From contig NC_020062.1 of the NCBI RefSeq assembly GCF_000330885.1, forward strand, positions 628,374 through 692,373: DNA of 64,000 bases, written 5' to 3'. This document shows positions 55,951 to 63,429 of the stretch, one piece after another (the stretch's first letter is position 1; the number at the start of each line of letters is the position of its first letter). Origin of the DNA: Rhizobium tropici CIAT 899 (lineage in GTDB: Bacteria; Pseudomonadota; Alphaproteobacteria; Rhizobiales; Rhizobiaceae). Below the pieces are notes generated by a model. It saw only the letters and a program-made list of their open reading frames with translations, did not search any database and had not been told where the DNA came from. The position numbers and the translations under genes were made by a program.

Positions 55951-57387
55951 TCAGATATGCCAGTCCGTCGTATGGGCGGATTGCGCCGAGGTGGTCAGCT
56001 GGGCGGCGTGATCGTCCAGCGAATAGGCCTTGATATAGTCGATCTTCATCTCGGATCCGTTCGGGAGTCCATCCGTTGGAGTGCCCGCCACACCGCCCAC
56101 TGCGAGATCGACGAGCATATACATCGGGCCATGCATATCGGCGGGCGTATCGGCATGGGCGACGGCGACGTCATCGAAATACCAGACGATCTGATCCTTA
56201 TCCCAGAGCACGCCATAATTATGGAAGCCGTTGGTACTCGGCACTTCCACCGGAATGGACGTCTTCGTGTGCTCGCCGGTGGCATTCGAATGGACCGTGA
56301 CATTCACCGTGGTGGGGTTCTGCCCGCGCATCTCCACCACATCGAGTTCCGGTGGCCAGGAGCCATCCTCCGGCAGCAGCCAGAAGGCAGGCCAGACGCC
56401 CTGATTGTGCGGCATCTCCGCCCGCATTTCGAAATATCCGTAGGTCTGCGAGAAGGTGGAGTGGGTGGTCAGAAGCCCGGATGTGTAATCATGGTTCTCG
56501 ACGATCGATTTCAATGCGTCCGGCGTTTGCTTCGCCGTGATCGTCAGAACACCGTCCGAGACGGAAAACGGGTTTGCGGATGCCGTCGGCGCGTAGGACG
56601 GATTGATATACCATTGCAGCTCGTCGTTCAGGCTGCTGCCCTTGTCCGGCGCCCAATGGTATTTAGCATCCCAGGTGCCCTGCGTTCCCTCGTGCAGCGA
56701 GAGCGTGTTGAAATCATCCGAAAAGGTCTGCGTCAGCGACGATCTGTCAAGCCCGAGCTGAAACTGGTCTTCATGCAGGTCGGAGATGGTCTTGTTGGCG
56801 AAGACCAGGCTTTCGCCATTGCCGAGATCGAGCCGGACATTGGCGCCTTCCTGCGTGGAATGGCTGACAACCTGATCGAAGGACGACAGGCCATACTGAT
56901 TGAGCCTGACCTTGTCGTCATCGCTGAAATCGGTGATGAGATCGCTGCCGTTGCCCTTGCTGATGATGAAGGTATCGGCCCCGCCGCCGCCAATGAGCAC
57001 ATCGTTGCCGCCGCGTCCATCGATGGTCTGGCTGCCGCTGCCGCCGGTGATGATGTTGTCGGCGTCGTTGCCATAGGCATGGCGATTGTCGCCCGTAACG
57101 GTAAGATTTTCGACATTGGCGGGCAGCGTGTAATCCATCCAGGTGTTGATGGTATCGACGCCGGCATTGAGGCCTTCAGAGACCCGATTGTTGCTCGAGT
57201 AGATATAATAGATGTCGTCGCCTGTGCCGCCCATCAGCGTCACGTTGACGGTGTTGTCGCCCCATATGGAATCGTTGCCCGCGGTGCCGTAAAGCACCGG
57301 TCCCGACCCGGTGGCGGAAAAGAAACTTGTCGACGTACCGCTATAGTAAAGGGGCTGTCCAAGGGCATTCAAAACTGAATTGGGCAT
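55951..57387 (-). CDS. secreted GH16 beta-glycanase with RTX repeats (ExsH/Ply type)
   Basis: The 478-residue protein lacks a Sec signal peptide. Residues 30-155 hold calcium-binding RTX-type repeats (GTAGNDSIWGD, GGTGDDIYYI, GGSGSQTIDGRGGNDVLIGGGGADTF). Residues 215-465 form a glycoside hydrolase 16 domain, with the catalytic motif ELDVVEM (Glu347, Asp349, Glu352). The architecture is like rhizobial exopolysaccharide depolymerases exported by PrsDE, although here the repeats precede the enzyme domain. It probably trims or cleaves the acidic exopolysaccharide outside the cell. The position next to prsDE supports this. Confidence 0.9.
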   Translation of the reverse strand: MPNSVLNALGQPLYYSGTSTSFFSATGSGPVLYGTAGNDSIWGDNTVNVTLMGGTGDDIYYIYSSNNRVSEGLNAGVDTINTWMDYTLPANVENLTVTGDNRHAYGNDADNIITGGSGSQTIDGRGGNDVLIGGGGADTFIISKGNGSDLITDFSDDDKVRLNQYGLSSFDQVVSHSTQEGANVRLDLGNGESLVFANKTISDLHEDQFQLGLDRSSLTQTFSDDFNTLSLHEGTQGTWDAKYHWAPDKGSSLNDELQWYINPSYAPTASANPFSVSDGVLTITAKQTPDALKSIVENHDYTSGLLTTHSTFSQTYGYFEMRAEMPHNQGVWPAFWLLPEDGSWPPELDVVEMRGQNPTTVNVTVHSNATGEHTKTSIPVEVPSTNGFHNYGVLWDKDQIVWYFDDVAVAHADTPADMHGPMYMLVDLAVGGVAGTPTDGLPNGSEMKIDYIKAYSLDDHAAQLTTSAQSAHTTDWHI

Positions 57388-57866
57388 CAGAATCCTCTTC
57401 CTTTGTGCCGGACGACCTCCTCCACAGAGCTAATATTTCCTCCCACTCATGTACGCCATATAGCGTGCATTGTTTTTCCGCCCACCCCTGCGGTTAAGTT
57501 TTTTCGCCGAGCGTGGCTGCGCCTCATTCCTTCGCAGGTGAAGGGCTTTTGACGCGTCTTGCAATCTGCATGCAGTGGTATTTCTCTCAGTAGAATTCAA
57601 GTTGAAGTAAATTTTACTGTAAGAATATATAAATATATATCACACGAGGCTTATTAATGTATTTCGTATAATGCGTGAGTGCTGCCTACAGTAAATATTC
57701 GACATAATCGTTGAATATGGCCAAAAAATTCTTAGAGTTACACCAAACGGAGGATGCGGTGGCGTAAAATTGCCAATATGAGATCGCAAGAACTCAGTCG
57801 CTGAGGGACGGAAGTTGAGATGCGATATGCGATATTGCGGCGATACGCCAGGTAAGGGGGTCGGAT
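57388..57866. other. AT-rich regulatory region between glycanase and IalB-like genes
   Basis: About 480 bases, clearly richer in A+T than the surroundings, between divergent genes. TTTACTGTA at 57613-57621 and its complement at 57687-57695 form an inverted pair, and AGTAAATTTTACT near 57606 is a small palindrome. These could bind a regulator of one or both genes. No gene is supported. Confidence 0.45.
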
Positions 57867-57953
57867 ATGGACGAGATAACGCCATTCAAGGCGATAGTGG
57901 GCGTCGAGGGAGGCTGGTCAACATCGATATATCGACCGGATAGTGGATTGTGA
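57867..57953 (+). CDS. 28-codon leader frame
   Basis: ATG 57867 is preceded by AAGGGGG, one of the strongest ribosome sites here. The frame encodes 28 residues, begins MDEITPFKAIVGVEGG and ends with TGA overlapping the ATG of the next gene (TGATG). It could be a translated leader that couples ribosomes into the IalB-like gene, or a remnant of that gene's original N-terminus. No family resemblance. Confidence 0.45.
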   Translation: MDEITPFKAIVGVEGGWSTSIYRPDSGL

Positions 57954-58477
57954 TGGCCGGCAAGGCGACCATCGGCGCTTCAAATTCAGGCGCGTTGCAG
58001 GAGCGTTACGGCGACTGGATCCTTACCATCGTCAATCAGGGTACTGCCGATCTTGCCCGGCTATCTTATGCTATTTCATACACGCTGTATGATCTGCAGA
58101 CGAACACGCCGGTACTGTCGATTGAACTTACTCCAGGGGGCAGGAGTCTCCGGGGCATGTTGGCTCTACCGCAGGGACTCTATCTGCGCAGCGTCGGGCT
58201 ACCACCAGGCGGCAAGGCCGCTCCCGGTCTGGCCTCGCCATTCGCCACCGCTTTCCCACGTGGCTGTCTTGTCGAGCTGAACCTAAATAAAGCCATGCTT
58301 GCCGGTCTGCGGCGCCGGCGCAATCTCACTGTGACGTTGGCTGCAGCCGATACTGATCGCGAGGTGAGTTATGTCATCTCGCTTCATGGGTTTGCCGAAG
58401 CTCTCAACCGGGCGCTCTCCATCGTCGATCCTTACGCAGCGAGAGCAGACCCCGGGCCAGGCATGACCCTTCAGTAG
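57953..58477 (+). CDS. IalB-like protein lacking a signal peptide
   Basis: The 174-residue protein resembles the invasion-associated locus B family in its pattern RYGDWILTIV, TPVLSIELTPGGRSLRGML, LPQGLYLRSVGL, PFATAFPRGCLVELNL and the final VSYVISLHGFAEALNRAL. IalB proteins are normally periplasmic with a signal peptide and paired cysteines. Here no signal peptide is seen and only one cysteine remains (in FPRGC). The role is unknown. The 3' end overlaps the convergent GntR gene by seven bases. ATG 57953 shares bases with the stop of the leader frame. Confidence 0.6.
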   Translation: MAGKATIGASNSGALQERYGDWILTIVNQGTADLARLSYAISYTLYDLQTNTPVLSIELTPGGRSLRGMLALPQGLYLRSVGLPPGGKAAPGLASPFATAFPRGCLVELNLNKAMLAGLRRRRNLTVTLAAADTDREVSYVISLHGFAEALNRALSIVDPYAARADPGPGMTLQ

Positions 58478-59424
58478 GCCGGGTCTGGCAGCACGCTCGA
58501 ATTCTCAAGTCTAGCTTCTCGGGTGATGCTTGCAAGCAATGTCCGGCGCGCCTCACTAAGATGTGCCGTACACGTCTGGCTGATTTTCTTCTGATCCCTT
58601 GAGAGAATCGCGTCGATATAATCCAAATGCTGATACACCGCCGCTTCGTTCCGGCTGCGCTCGTCTTTCTTGTTCCATTGATAATGATAGAAGAAAATCA
58701 GCGAGATGACGTGATAAAATTCGGTGACGAAGCGGTTGCTGGAAGCGCTGTTGATCAAACGATGCAACTGCTCGTCCAGGAGCGAGAACCGGTGATAGTC
58801 GGTCTCGATCGTCTCCAGCAACTTGAGATGTTCGCCGCGCAATCTGCGCAGTTCGTTCCAGCTCGGATCGCCGTCATCGAGTTCCGCAAAGCGCATGACG
58901 GATCGCAGTTCGAAAATTTCGCGGATATCGGAAAGCTCGTTGGCGAATTCCAGCGTCATGCCGCGGAAGACCCATTTGCCGCCGGCCTCGCGCTCCATCA
59001 GGCCAAAATGCCGGAAACTCTGCAGAAATTCGCGGATCGTTGTCGACGACACGCCGAATTGCCGTGCGAGCTGAAGCGCGTTGATGGTCTGACCCGGTCC
59101 GCTATCGGATTGGAGAATCCATGTCAGGAAAGCGCGTTCGACCATCAATGTCGGCGGGATGGTTTCGGCTTCGCAATAGAGCTCTGATGGTTCTACCTGC
59201 CGCAGGACTGCGCCGTCCCTGGAAATCAGGCCGCTCTCCTTAGCCGCAGCAAGGCACTTGCGGACAGTCGTTCTGCTGGTGCCAAGCGTTCGACCGATCT
59301 CGCGTTCCGAGCCAAGCGGGTGTCCATGGCCGACCGATTGCACGTGGCGCAGGAATTCGTTGAACTGCCGTTTGAAGAGGTTTTCAGAACGCATGCCGCC
59401 CGCCCTTGCTGGTTTTTTAAACAT
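58471..59424 (-). CDS. GntR/FCD regulator with two winged-helix modules
   Basis: The 317-residue protein has a first GntR-like winged helix (residues 15-75: SEREIGRTLGTSRTTVRKCLAAAKESGLI), a second one (residues 94-155: LARQFGVSSTTIREFLQSFRHFGLMER) and a C-terminal FCD ligand domain (residues 160-300, EIFELRSVMRF onward). Most GntR regulators have one such DNA-binding module. ATG 59424 has a poor ribosome site, and ATG 59394 (MRSENL) is an alternative. It may control the alcohol dehydrogenase gene divergently encoded 260 bases away. Confidence 0.82.
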   Translation of the reverse strand: MFKKPARAGGMRSENLFKRQFNEFLRHVQSVGHGHPLGSEREIGRTLGTSRTTVRKCLAAAKESGLISRDGAVLRQVEPSELYCEAETIPPTLMVERAFLTWILQSDSGPGQTINALQLARQFGVSSTTIREFLQSFRHFGLMEREAGGKWVFRGMTLEFANELSDIREIFELRSVMRFAELDDGDPSWNELRRLRGEHLKLLETIETDYHRFSLLDEQLHRLINSASSNRFVTEFYHVISLIFFYHYQWNKKDERSRNEAAVYQHLDYIDAILSRDQKKISQTCTAHLSEARRTLLASITREARLENSSVLPDPAY

Positions 59425-59483
59425 AAAATACCACTTTAAATCGCTTATCTCAACCGTGTAAATTCAGCGCAAGCAGGCGGTGA

Positions 59484-59629
59484 ACGAGCGCAATCCAGTG
59501 TGGAAGTTCGAGGTGAAGATGGTGGCCAAGTTATTCCTGTACGCCATCGGCGTGTGCAAGGGCGAAGCTACCCTGAAGCCGGTTCGATCTACCGGTCGAC
59601 ATCGCCGCCCTGAACTGATCTATGTTTAG
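59484..59629 (+). pseudogene. possible gene remnant upstream of alcohol dehydrogenase
   Basis: A frame without a proper start reads NERNPVWKFEVKMVAKLFLYAIGVCKG and ends at TAG 59627. It looks like the tail of a lost protein-coding gene but matches no family I can name. Confidence is low. Confidence 0.25.
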
Positions 59630-59657
59630 TAAACCGGGCGCAAGCGTCCGGTTTACT
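59628..59657. promoter_or_regulatory. perfect inverted repeat before alcohol dehydrogenase
   Basis: AGTAAACCGG / CCGGTTTACT, ten base pairs without mismatch, around a ten-base spacer that can itself pair (GCG.../...CGT). It lies 26 bases before the GTG start and partly covers the stop codon of the upstream remnant. It may be an operator for the nearby GntR protein, an mRNA hairpin or an old terminator. Confidence 0.55.
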
Positions 59658-59683
59658 CCCCAATCCAGGAAAGGTTTCGTCAC

Positions 59684-60697
59684 GTGAAAGCCCTGTTGAT
59701 CGAAAGTGAAGGCATCAGCCGTTTCACCGATGTCGCTCGCCCGCAGCTCGGGGAGGGCGATGTCCGTATTTCCATCCGCCATGTCGGCATCTGCGGGAGT
59801 GATCTCAACACGTTTCGAGGCCTCAATCCCCTGGTGCAATTGCCGCGCATTCCTGGGCACGAGATCGGCGGCGAGATTGTCGAGACCGGGGCGGGTGTTC
59901 CGCCTACCTATCGACGCGGGCAGCGCGTTATCGTGCTTCCCTATACCAGTTGCGGCACGTGCTCCTCCTGCCGCAAGGGGCGCGTGAATGCCTGCCGCTA
60001 CAATCGTACGCTCGGTGTCCAGCAGGATGGCGGGCTTGCCGAAGAGATCGTTCTTCCGGCGGAGAAGCTGATTCTCAATGATACCCTTGAGCCGCGCTTT
60101 CTCGCCTTGGTCGAACCGCTGTCGGTAGGCTTCCACGCAGTGGCGCGCGGCCGCGTGTCGGCGAGCGATCGCATCGTCGTATTGGGCTGCGGGATGATCG
60201 GCATGGGCGTCGTGATCGGAGCCGTTGCTCGCGGAGCCGAGGTGATTGCCGTCGACCTGAGCCCGGAAAAGACCGCGCTGGCAAAACAGTTCGGAGCCCG
60301 CTACACAATCGATGCCGGCACGGAAGATGTCGTTGCGCGCATTGTCGAGCTGACGGATGATCAGGGCGTCGATGTGGCCTTCGAGGCAGTCGGTCTTCCT
60401 GAAACTTTTCGTCAGGCCATCGACCTGGCCGGCTTTTGCGGCCGCGTCGTCTATGTCGGCTACGCCAAGGCGCCCGTTAGCTATCAGACGCAGATGTTCA
60501 ATCTCAAGGAACTCGATATCATGGGGTCGCGCAACGCAACCAGGTCTGATTTCGATGCCGTCATCGCTTATCTCGAGACGATCGGCGATCGTGCTGCCTC
60601 GCTCATTTCCAAGGTCATACCCTTCGCAGATGCCGAGAGCGCATTGCCCTTTTGGGACAAGAATCGCGACGTCTTAAAGGTCGTCGTCGAAAGATAA
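59684..60697 (+). CDS. zinc-dependent alcohol dehydrogenase (MDR, sorbitol/threonine dehydrogenase-like)
   Basis: The 337-residue enzyme starts at GTG 59684 with AGGAAAGG upstream. The catalytic zinc residues are in VGICGSDLNTF and PGHEIGGEI. The structural zinc cysteines are present as CGTCSSCRKGRVNAC (about residues 88-102). The cofactor loop is VLGCGMIGMGVV near residue 168, and the acidic end of the next strand (VIAVDLS) favours NAD. It probably oxidises a sugar alcohol or uronate-type hydroxyl. The exact substrate is not clear. Confidence 0.87.
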   Translation: MKALLIESEGISRFTDVARPQLGEGDVRISIRHVGICGSDLNTFRGLNPLVQLPRIPGHEIGGEIVETGAGVPPTYRRGQRVIVLPYTSCGTCSSCRKGRVNACRYNRTLGVQQDGGLAEEIVLPAEKLILNDTLEPRFLALVEPLSVGFHAVARGRVSASDRIVVLGCGMIGMGVVIGAVARGAEVIAVDLSPEKTALAKQFGARYTIDAGTEDVVARIVELTDDQGVDVAFEAVGLPETFRQAIDLAGFCGRVVYVGYAKAPVSYQTQMFNLKELDIMGSRNATRSDFDAVIAYLETIGDRAASLISKVIPFADAESALPFWDKNRDVLKVVVER

Positions 60698-61162
60698 GTA
60701 TGTAGGTAAGTATACGATGTTCGCTGCGCTGCCCGATTGGGCGCGCAGCCAACTGGGGTTCCGCGCACAGCGGGATCTTCATTGTGTTCCATGCACCAAG
60801 GCTTTTGCAGCCTGCTCGAGAAGACGTGCGCCCCGACCGGTATCGTCGTCAAAAATGCCGGGGATAAGGTAACGAGGTGCTCGACGATTGCGGCACCGCA
60901 TCTTTTCTTGCCCTGCTCCAACTCCGGCGGGACAATCTACCCCCGCATAGGCCGCTATTTGGCGCCCATGATATCTGAAGACGCGTCTGTCGGCTGATCC
61001 GCCTTCCGGTCGGCATCCGTTGCGGTCATCCGATGACCTGCGGCGTAGAAAGAGATTTTCCAATTCCCGCATCTTCGGAGATCGCTGTTTCTTTTAATCT
61101 ACTATTTTTATCGACAATATTTGCATTATCGAAAATGCATGCGATCTTCGGAAGGGATAAGA
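60698..61162. other. intergenic region, no supported gene
   Basis: About 465 bases. Overlapping short frames exist on both strands but carry no motif. The right end has the promoter and GAAGGGA ribosome site of the FMN reductase gene. Confidence 0.4.
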
Positions 61163-61723
61163 ATGAGTGCGCCCAAACTTGTCGGCATTGCCGGCAGCTT
61201 CAACAGGCCGTCGAAGACTTATGCGCTGGTCCAGACTGTCGCGGATCTGGCAAGCGGGCGATATGGCTTCTCAAGCAGGATCTACGATCTGCATGATGTT
61301 GGCCCTTCTCTCGGCGCGGCCCAGTGGCGCAAGGATCTCGACGATCAGGCGAAAGGCGTGATCGATGAAATCGTCTCGGCAGATGCGTTGGTTATCGGCT
61401 CGCCGACGTTCAAGGGCTCTTATCCCGGGCTGTTCAAGCATCTGATCGACCTTATCGATCCACACGAGCTGCGCGCCAAGCCGATCATCATCACGGCGAC
61501 CGGCGGGGGCGACCGGCATGCGCTGATGGTAGAGCATCAGCTGCGGCCGCTCTTCGGCTTCTTCATGGCATATACCCTGCCAACCGCCGTCTATGCGTCG
61601 GATCGTGATTTTACCGATTACAGGGTTTCCTCGGAGCCGCTCGCCAACCGCATCCATGAAGTCGTCGGTGAGCTTTCGGCTTTCTTCCCGCATCCGGTAA
61701 CGGTGCTTGCCGCGGCCGAATGA
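61163..61723 (+). CDS. NAD(P)H-dependent FMN reductase (MsuE/SsuE type)
   Basis: A 186-residue flavodoxin-like reductase that supplies reduced FMN to two-component monooxygenases. The FMN-binding start is VGIAGSFNRPSKTYALV, and the later loop is VIGSPTFKGSYPGLFKHLIDLID. The length and the PLFGFFMAYTLPTAVYA segment fit the sulfonate/dibenzothiophene-type reductases. GAAGGGA before ATG 61163 sets the start. No partner monooxygenase is in this window. Confidence 0.85.
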   Translation: MSAPKLVGIAGSFNRPSKTYALVQTVADLASGRYGFSSRIYDLHDVGPSLGAAQWRKDLDDQAKGVIDEIVSADALVIGSPTFKGSYPGLFKHLIDLIDPHELRAKPIIITATGGGDRHALMVEHQLRPLFGFFMAYTLPTAVYASDRDFTDYRVSSEPLANRIHEVVGELSAFFPHPVTVLAAAE

Positions 61724-61781
61724 CGGGCTAAGGACGATTTGCTTCAGCCGCCTGGAATTCATCAATCAAATGGAGGGTTAC

Positions 61782-61952
61782 ATGAAATGGAATGTCATTA
61801 GCCGCCTGAAGACGATTTTCGCGGGGCGTGCGTTGCGGGATGAAGATGGACGCATCCGGTCCGTCGATCGGCCCGAGCCCGGCGAGCGAGAGCTCTCCGC
61901 GCGCGATTACGAGATCTACTATTGGTGTACATCCCCCGCGCCTTGGCATTGA
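61782..61952 (+). CDS. small protein, 56 aa, unknown
   Basis: ATG 61782 follows GGAGGG at ideal spacing, which favours it over the ATG four codons earlier. The protein is polar (DEDGRIRSVDRPEPGERELSARD) and ends with the aromatic WCTSPAPWH. I recognise no family. It lies 58 bases after the FMN reductase and 65 bases before the hydrolase, so it may share their transcript. Confidence 0.5.
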   Translation: MKWNVISRLKTIFAGRALRDEDGRIRSVDRPEPGERELSARDYEIYYWCTSPAPWH

Positions 61953-62017
61953 AGGGATGCATTTTTGATTTCCTGTCGCAAGCTTTGCATTCGATCGCTT
62001 TTCCTCGTGAGGCTTCC

Positions 62018-62602
62018 ATGACCAGAGTACTGATCGTGCCCGGCCTTTTCGGCTCCGCCGAGGGGCATTGGCAGCGCTATTGGCTGCAGGATCATTCCGA
62101 CGTTCGGCTCGTCGAGCAGGATGACTGGGACTTTCCCAATCTCGGCAGCTGGATGGAGAAATTGGAAGCCGCGCTGGAAGAGGCCGGAGAAGCCTATATC
62201 GTCGCCCACAGCTTGGGCTGCGTGTTGACAGCAAGATTGGCTGGCCGCCAGGCCGCACGAAGGGTCAAAGGCGCGCTGCTCGTAGCGCCCTGCGATATTC
62301 CGGTGACGGAAACCCTGCATGCCGGACATCTATCCTTCGGCACCATGCCGACGGACGCGCTGCCTTTCCCAAGCATGACGATCGGGAGCTTGAATGACAT
62401 TTATATGAGCCTCGACCGGCTCGGCATGTTCGGACGGCTCTGGAATTCGGATGTCCGCAATATCGGCCTTGCCGGACATATCAACATAGTGAGCGGTTAC
62501 GGACGCTGGGCTAGCGGCTATCGTTTTCTGGATATGCTGAAGATGCGCAGCCGGCATCGCAGGCCGCAAGGGATTTCAGCAGCAATCGCGGCGTCCATTT
62601 GA
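62018..62602 (+). CDS. RBBP9/YdeN-family alpha/beta hydrolase
   Basis: A 194-residue small serine hydrolase. The oxyanion part is IVPGLFGSAEGHWQRYW, and the nucleophile Ser65 lies in VAHSLGCVL. The histidine is in GLAGHINIVSGYGRW (about residue 154), a typical end of this family. Substrates of bacterial RBBP9-like proteins are unknown. GTGAGG precedes ATG 62018. It is encoded just before the peroxiredoxin gene, which may be cotranscribed. Confidence 0.87.
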   Translation: MTRVLIVPGLFGSAEGHWQRYWLQDHSDVRLVEQDDWDFPNLGSWMEKLEAALEEAGEAYIVAHSLGCVLTARLAGRQAARRVKGALLVAPCDIPVTETLHAGHLSFGTMPTDALPFPSMTIGSLNDIYMSLDRLGMFGRLWNSDVRNIGLAGHINIVSGYGRWASGYRFLDMLKMRSRHRRPQGISAAIAASI

Positions 62603-62708
62603 AACAAGGGCTTTTCATATCCGACATTCGACGCCATTGTGCGACGGATTTTTTCTCGTTCCTCGGCCATCACAAGCGCGCGCCGGGGCAGGTTTTGGAG
62701 GTAAGGCA

Positions 62709-63368
62709 ATGAGTTTGCGCATCAACGATATCGCGCCGGACTTTACGGCGGAGACGACGCAGGGCGAGATTAAGTTCCATGACTGGATCGGCAATGGTTG
62801 GGCCGTGCTTTTCTCGCATCCAAAGAACTTTACGCCGGTCTGCACGACGGAACTCGGCGCAATGGCCGGCCTCGAAGGTGAATTCAGCAAGCGCAGCGTC
62901 AAGATCATCGGCATCTCGGTCGATCCGGTCGAGAGCCATGGTCGTTGGAAAAGTGATATCAAGACGGCTACCGGTTTCGATGTCGACTATCCGCTGATCG
63001 GCGACAAGGACCTGAAGGTTGCCAAGCTCTATGACATGCTGCCGGCAGGCGCCGGCGAAAGCTCGGAAGGCCGCACGCCTGCCGACAATGCCACGGTTCG
63101 CTCCGTCTTCGTCATCGGCCCCGACAAGAAGATCAAGCTGATCCTCACCTATCCGATGACGACGGGCCGCAACTTCGGCGAAATCCTGCGCGCGATCGAC
63201 TCGATCCAGCTGACATCCAAGCATCACGTCGCAACGCCGGCAAACTGGCAGCAGGGCGAAGACGTCATCATCACCGCCGCAGTCTCCAACGAAGATGCCA
63301 TTACCCGCTTCGGCTCATTCGATACGGTATTGCCCTATCTGCGCAAGACCCGGCAGCCATCAGCCTGA
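62709..63368 (+). CDS. 1-Cys peroxiredoxin (Prx6 type)
   Basis: The 219-residue peroxidase reduces hydrogen peroxide and alkyl hydroperoxides. The peroxidatic cysteine is in KNFTPVCTTELG (Cys45), and the matching arginine region is present. The Prx6-type C-terminal extension (TSKHHVATPANWQQGEDVIITAAVSNEDA) follows, and no resolving cysteine is seen. GGAGGTAAGG before ATG 62709 is a near-ideal ribosome site. The gene is convergent with the LysR gene, and a terminator lies between them. Confidence 0.93.
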   Translation: MSLRINDIAPDFTAETTQGEIKFHDWIGNGWAVLFSHPKNFTPVCTTELGAMAGLEGEFSKRSVKIIGISVDPVESHGRWKSDIKTATGFDVDYPLIGDKDLKVAKLYDMLPAGAGESSEGRTPADNATVRSVFVIGPDKKIKLILTYPMTTGRNFGEILRAIDSIQLTSKHHVATPANWQQGEDVIITAAVSNEDAITRFGSFDTVLPYLRKTRQPSA

Positions 63369-63400
63369 TCGGCGTGGTGATTAAGAGTTTTAGCTGACAC

Positions 63401-63429
63401 GATGCGGCCCTGGCGGCCGCGTCGCTTTT
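63401..63429. terminator. terminator between peroxiredoxin and LysR genes
   Basis: Stem GATGCGGCC / GGCCGCGTC (nine pairs, one G-T) with a five-base loop, followed by TTTT on the plus strand. It serves the peroxiredoxin gene. Confidence 0.7.

Noticed and set aside
55906..57378. Long plus-strand open frame (490 codons) over the GH16 glycanase gene
   Set aside because: Antisense shadow; the minus strand carries RTX repeats and the GH16 catalytic motif.
57640..57885. Minus-strand 81-codon frame in the AT-rich spacer
   Set aside because: No ribosome site, low-complexity composition, and it overlaps likely regulatory DNA.
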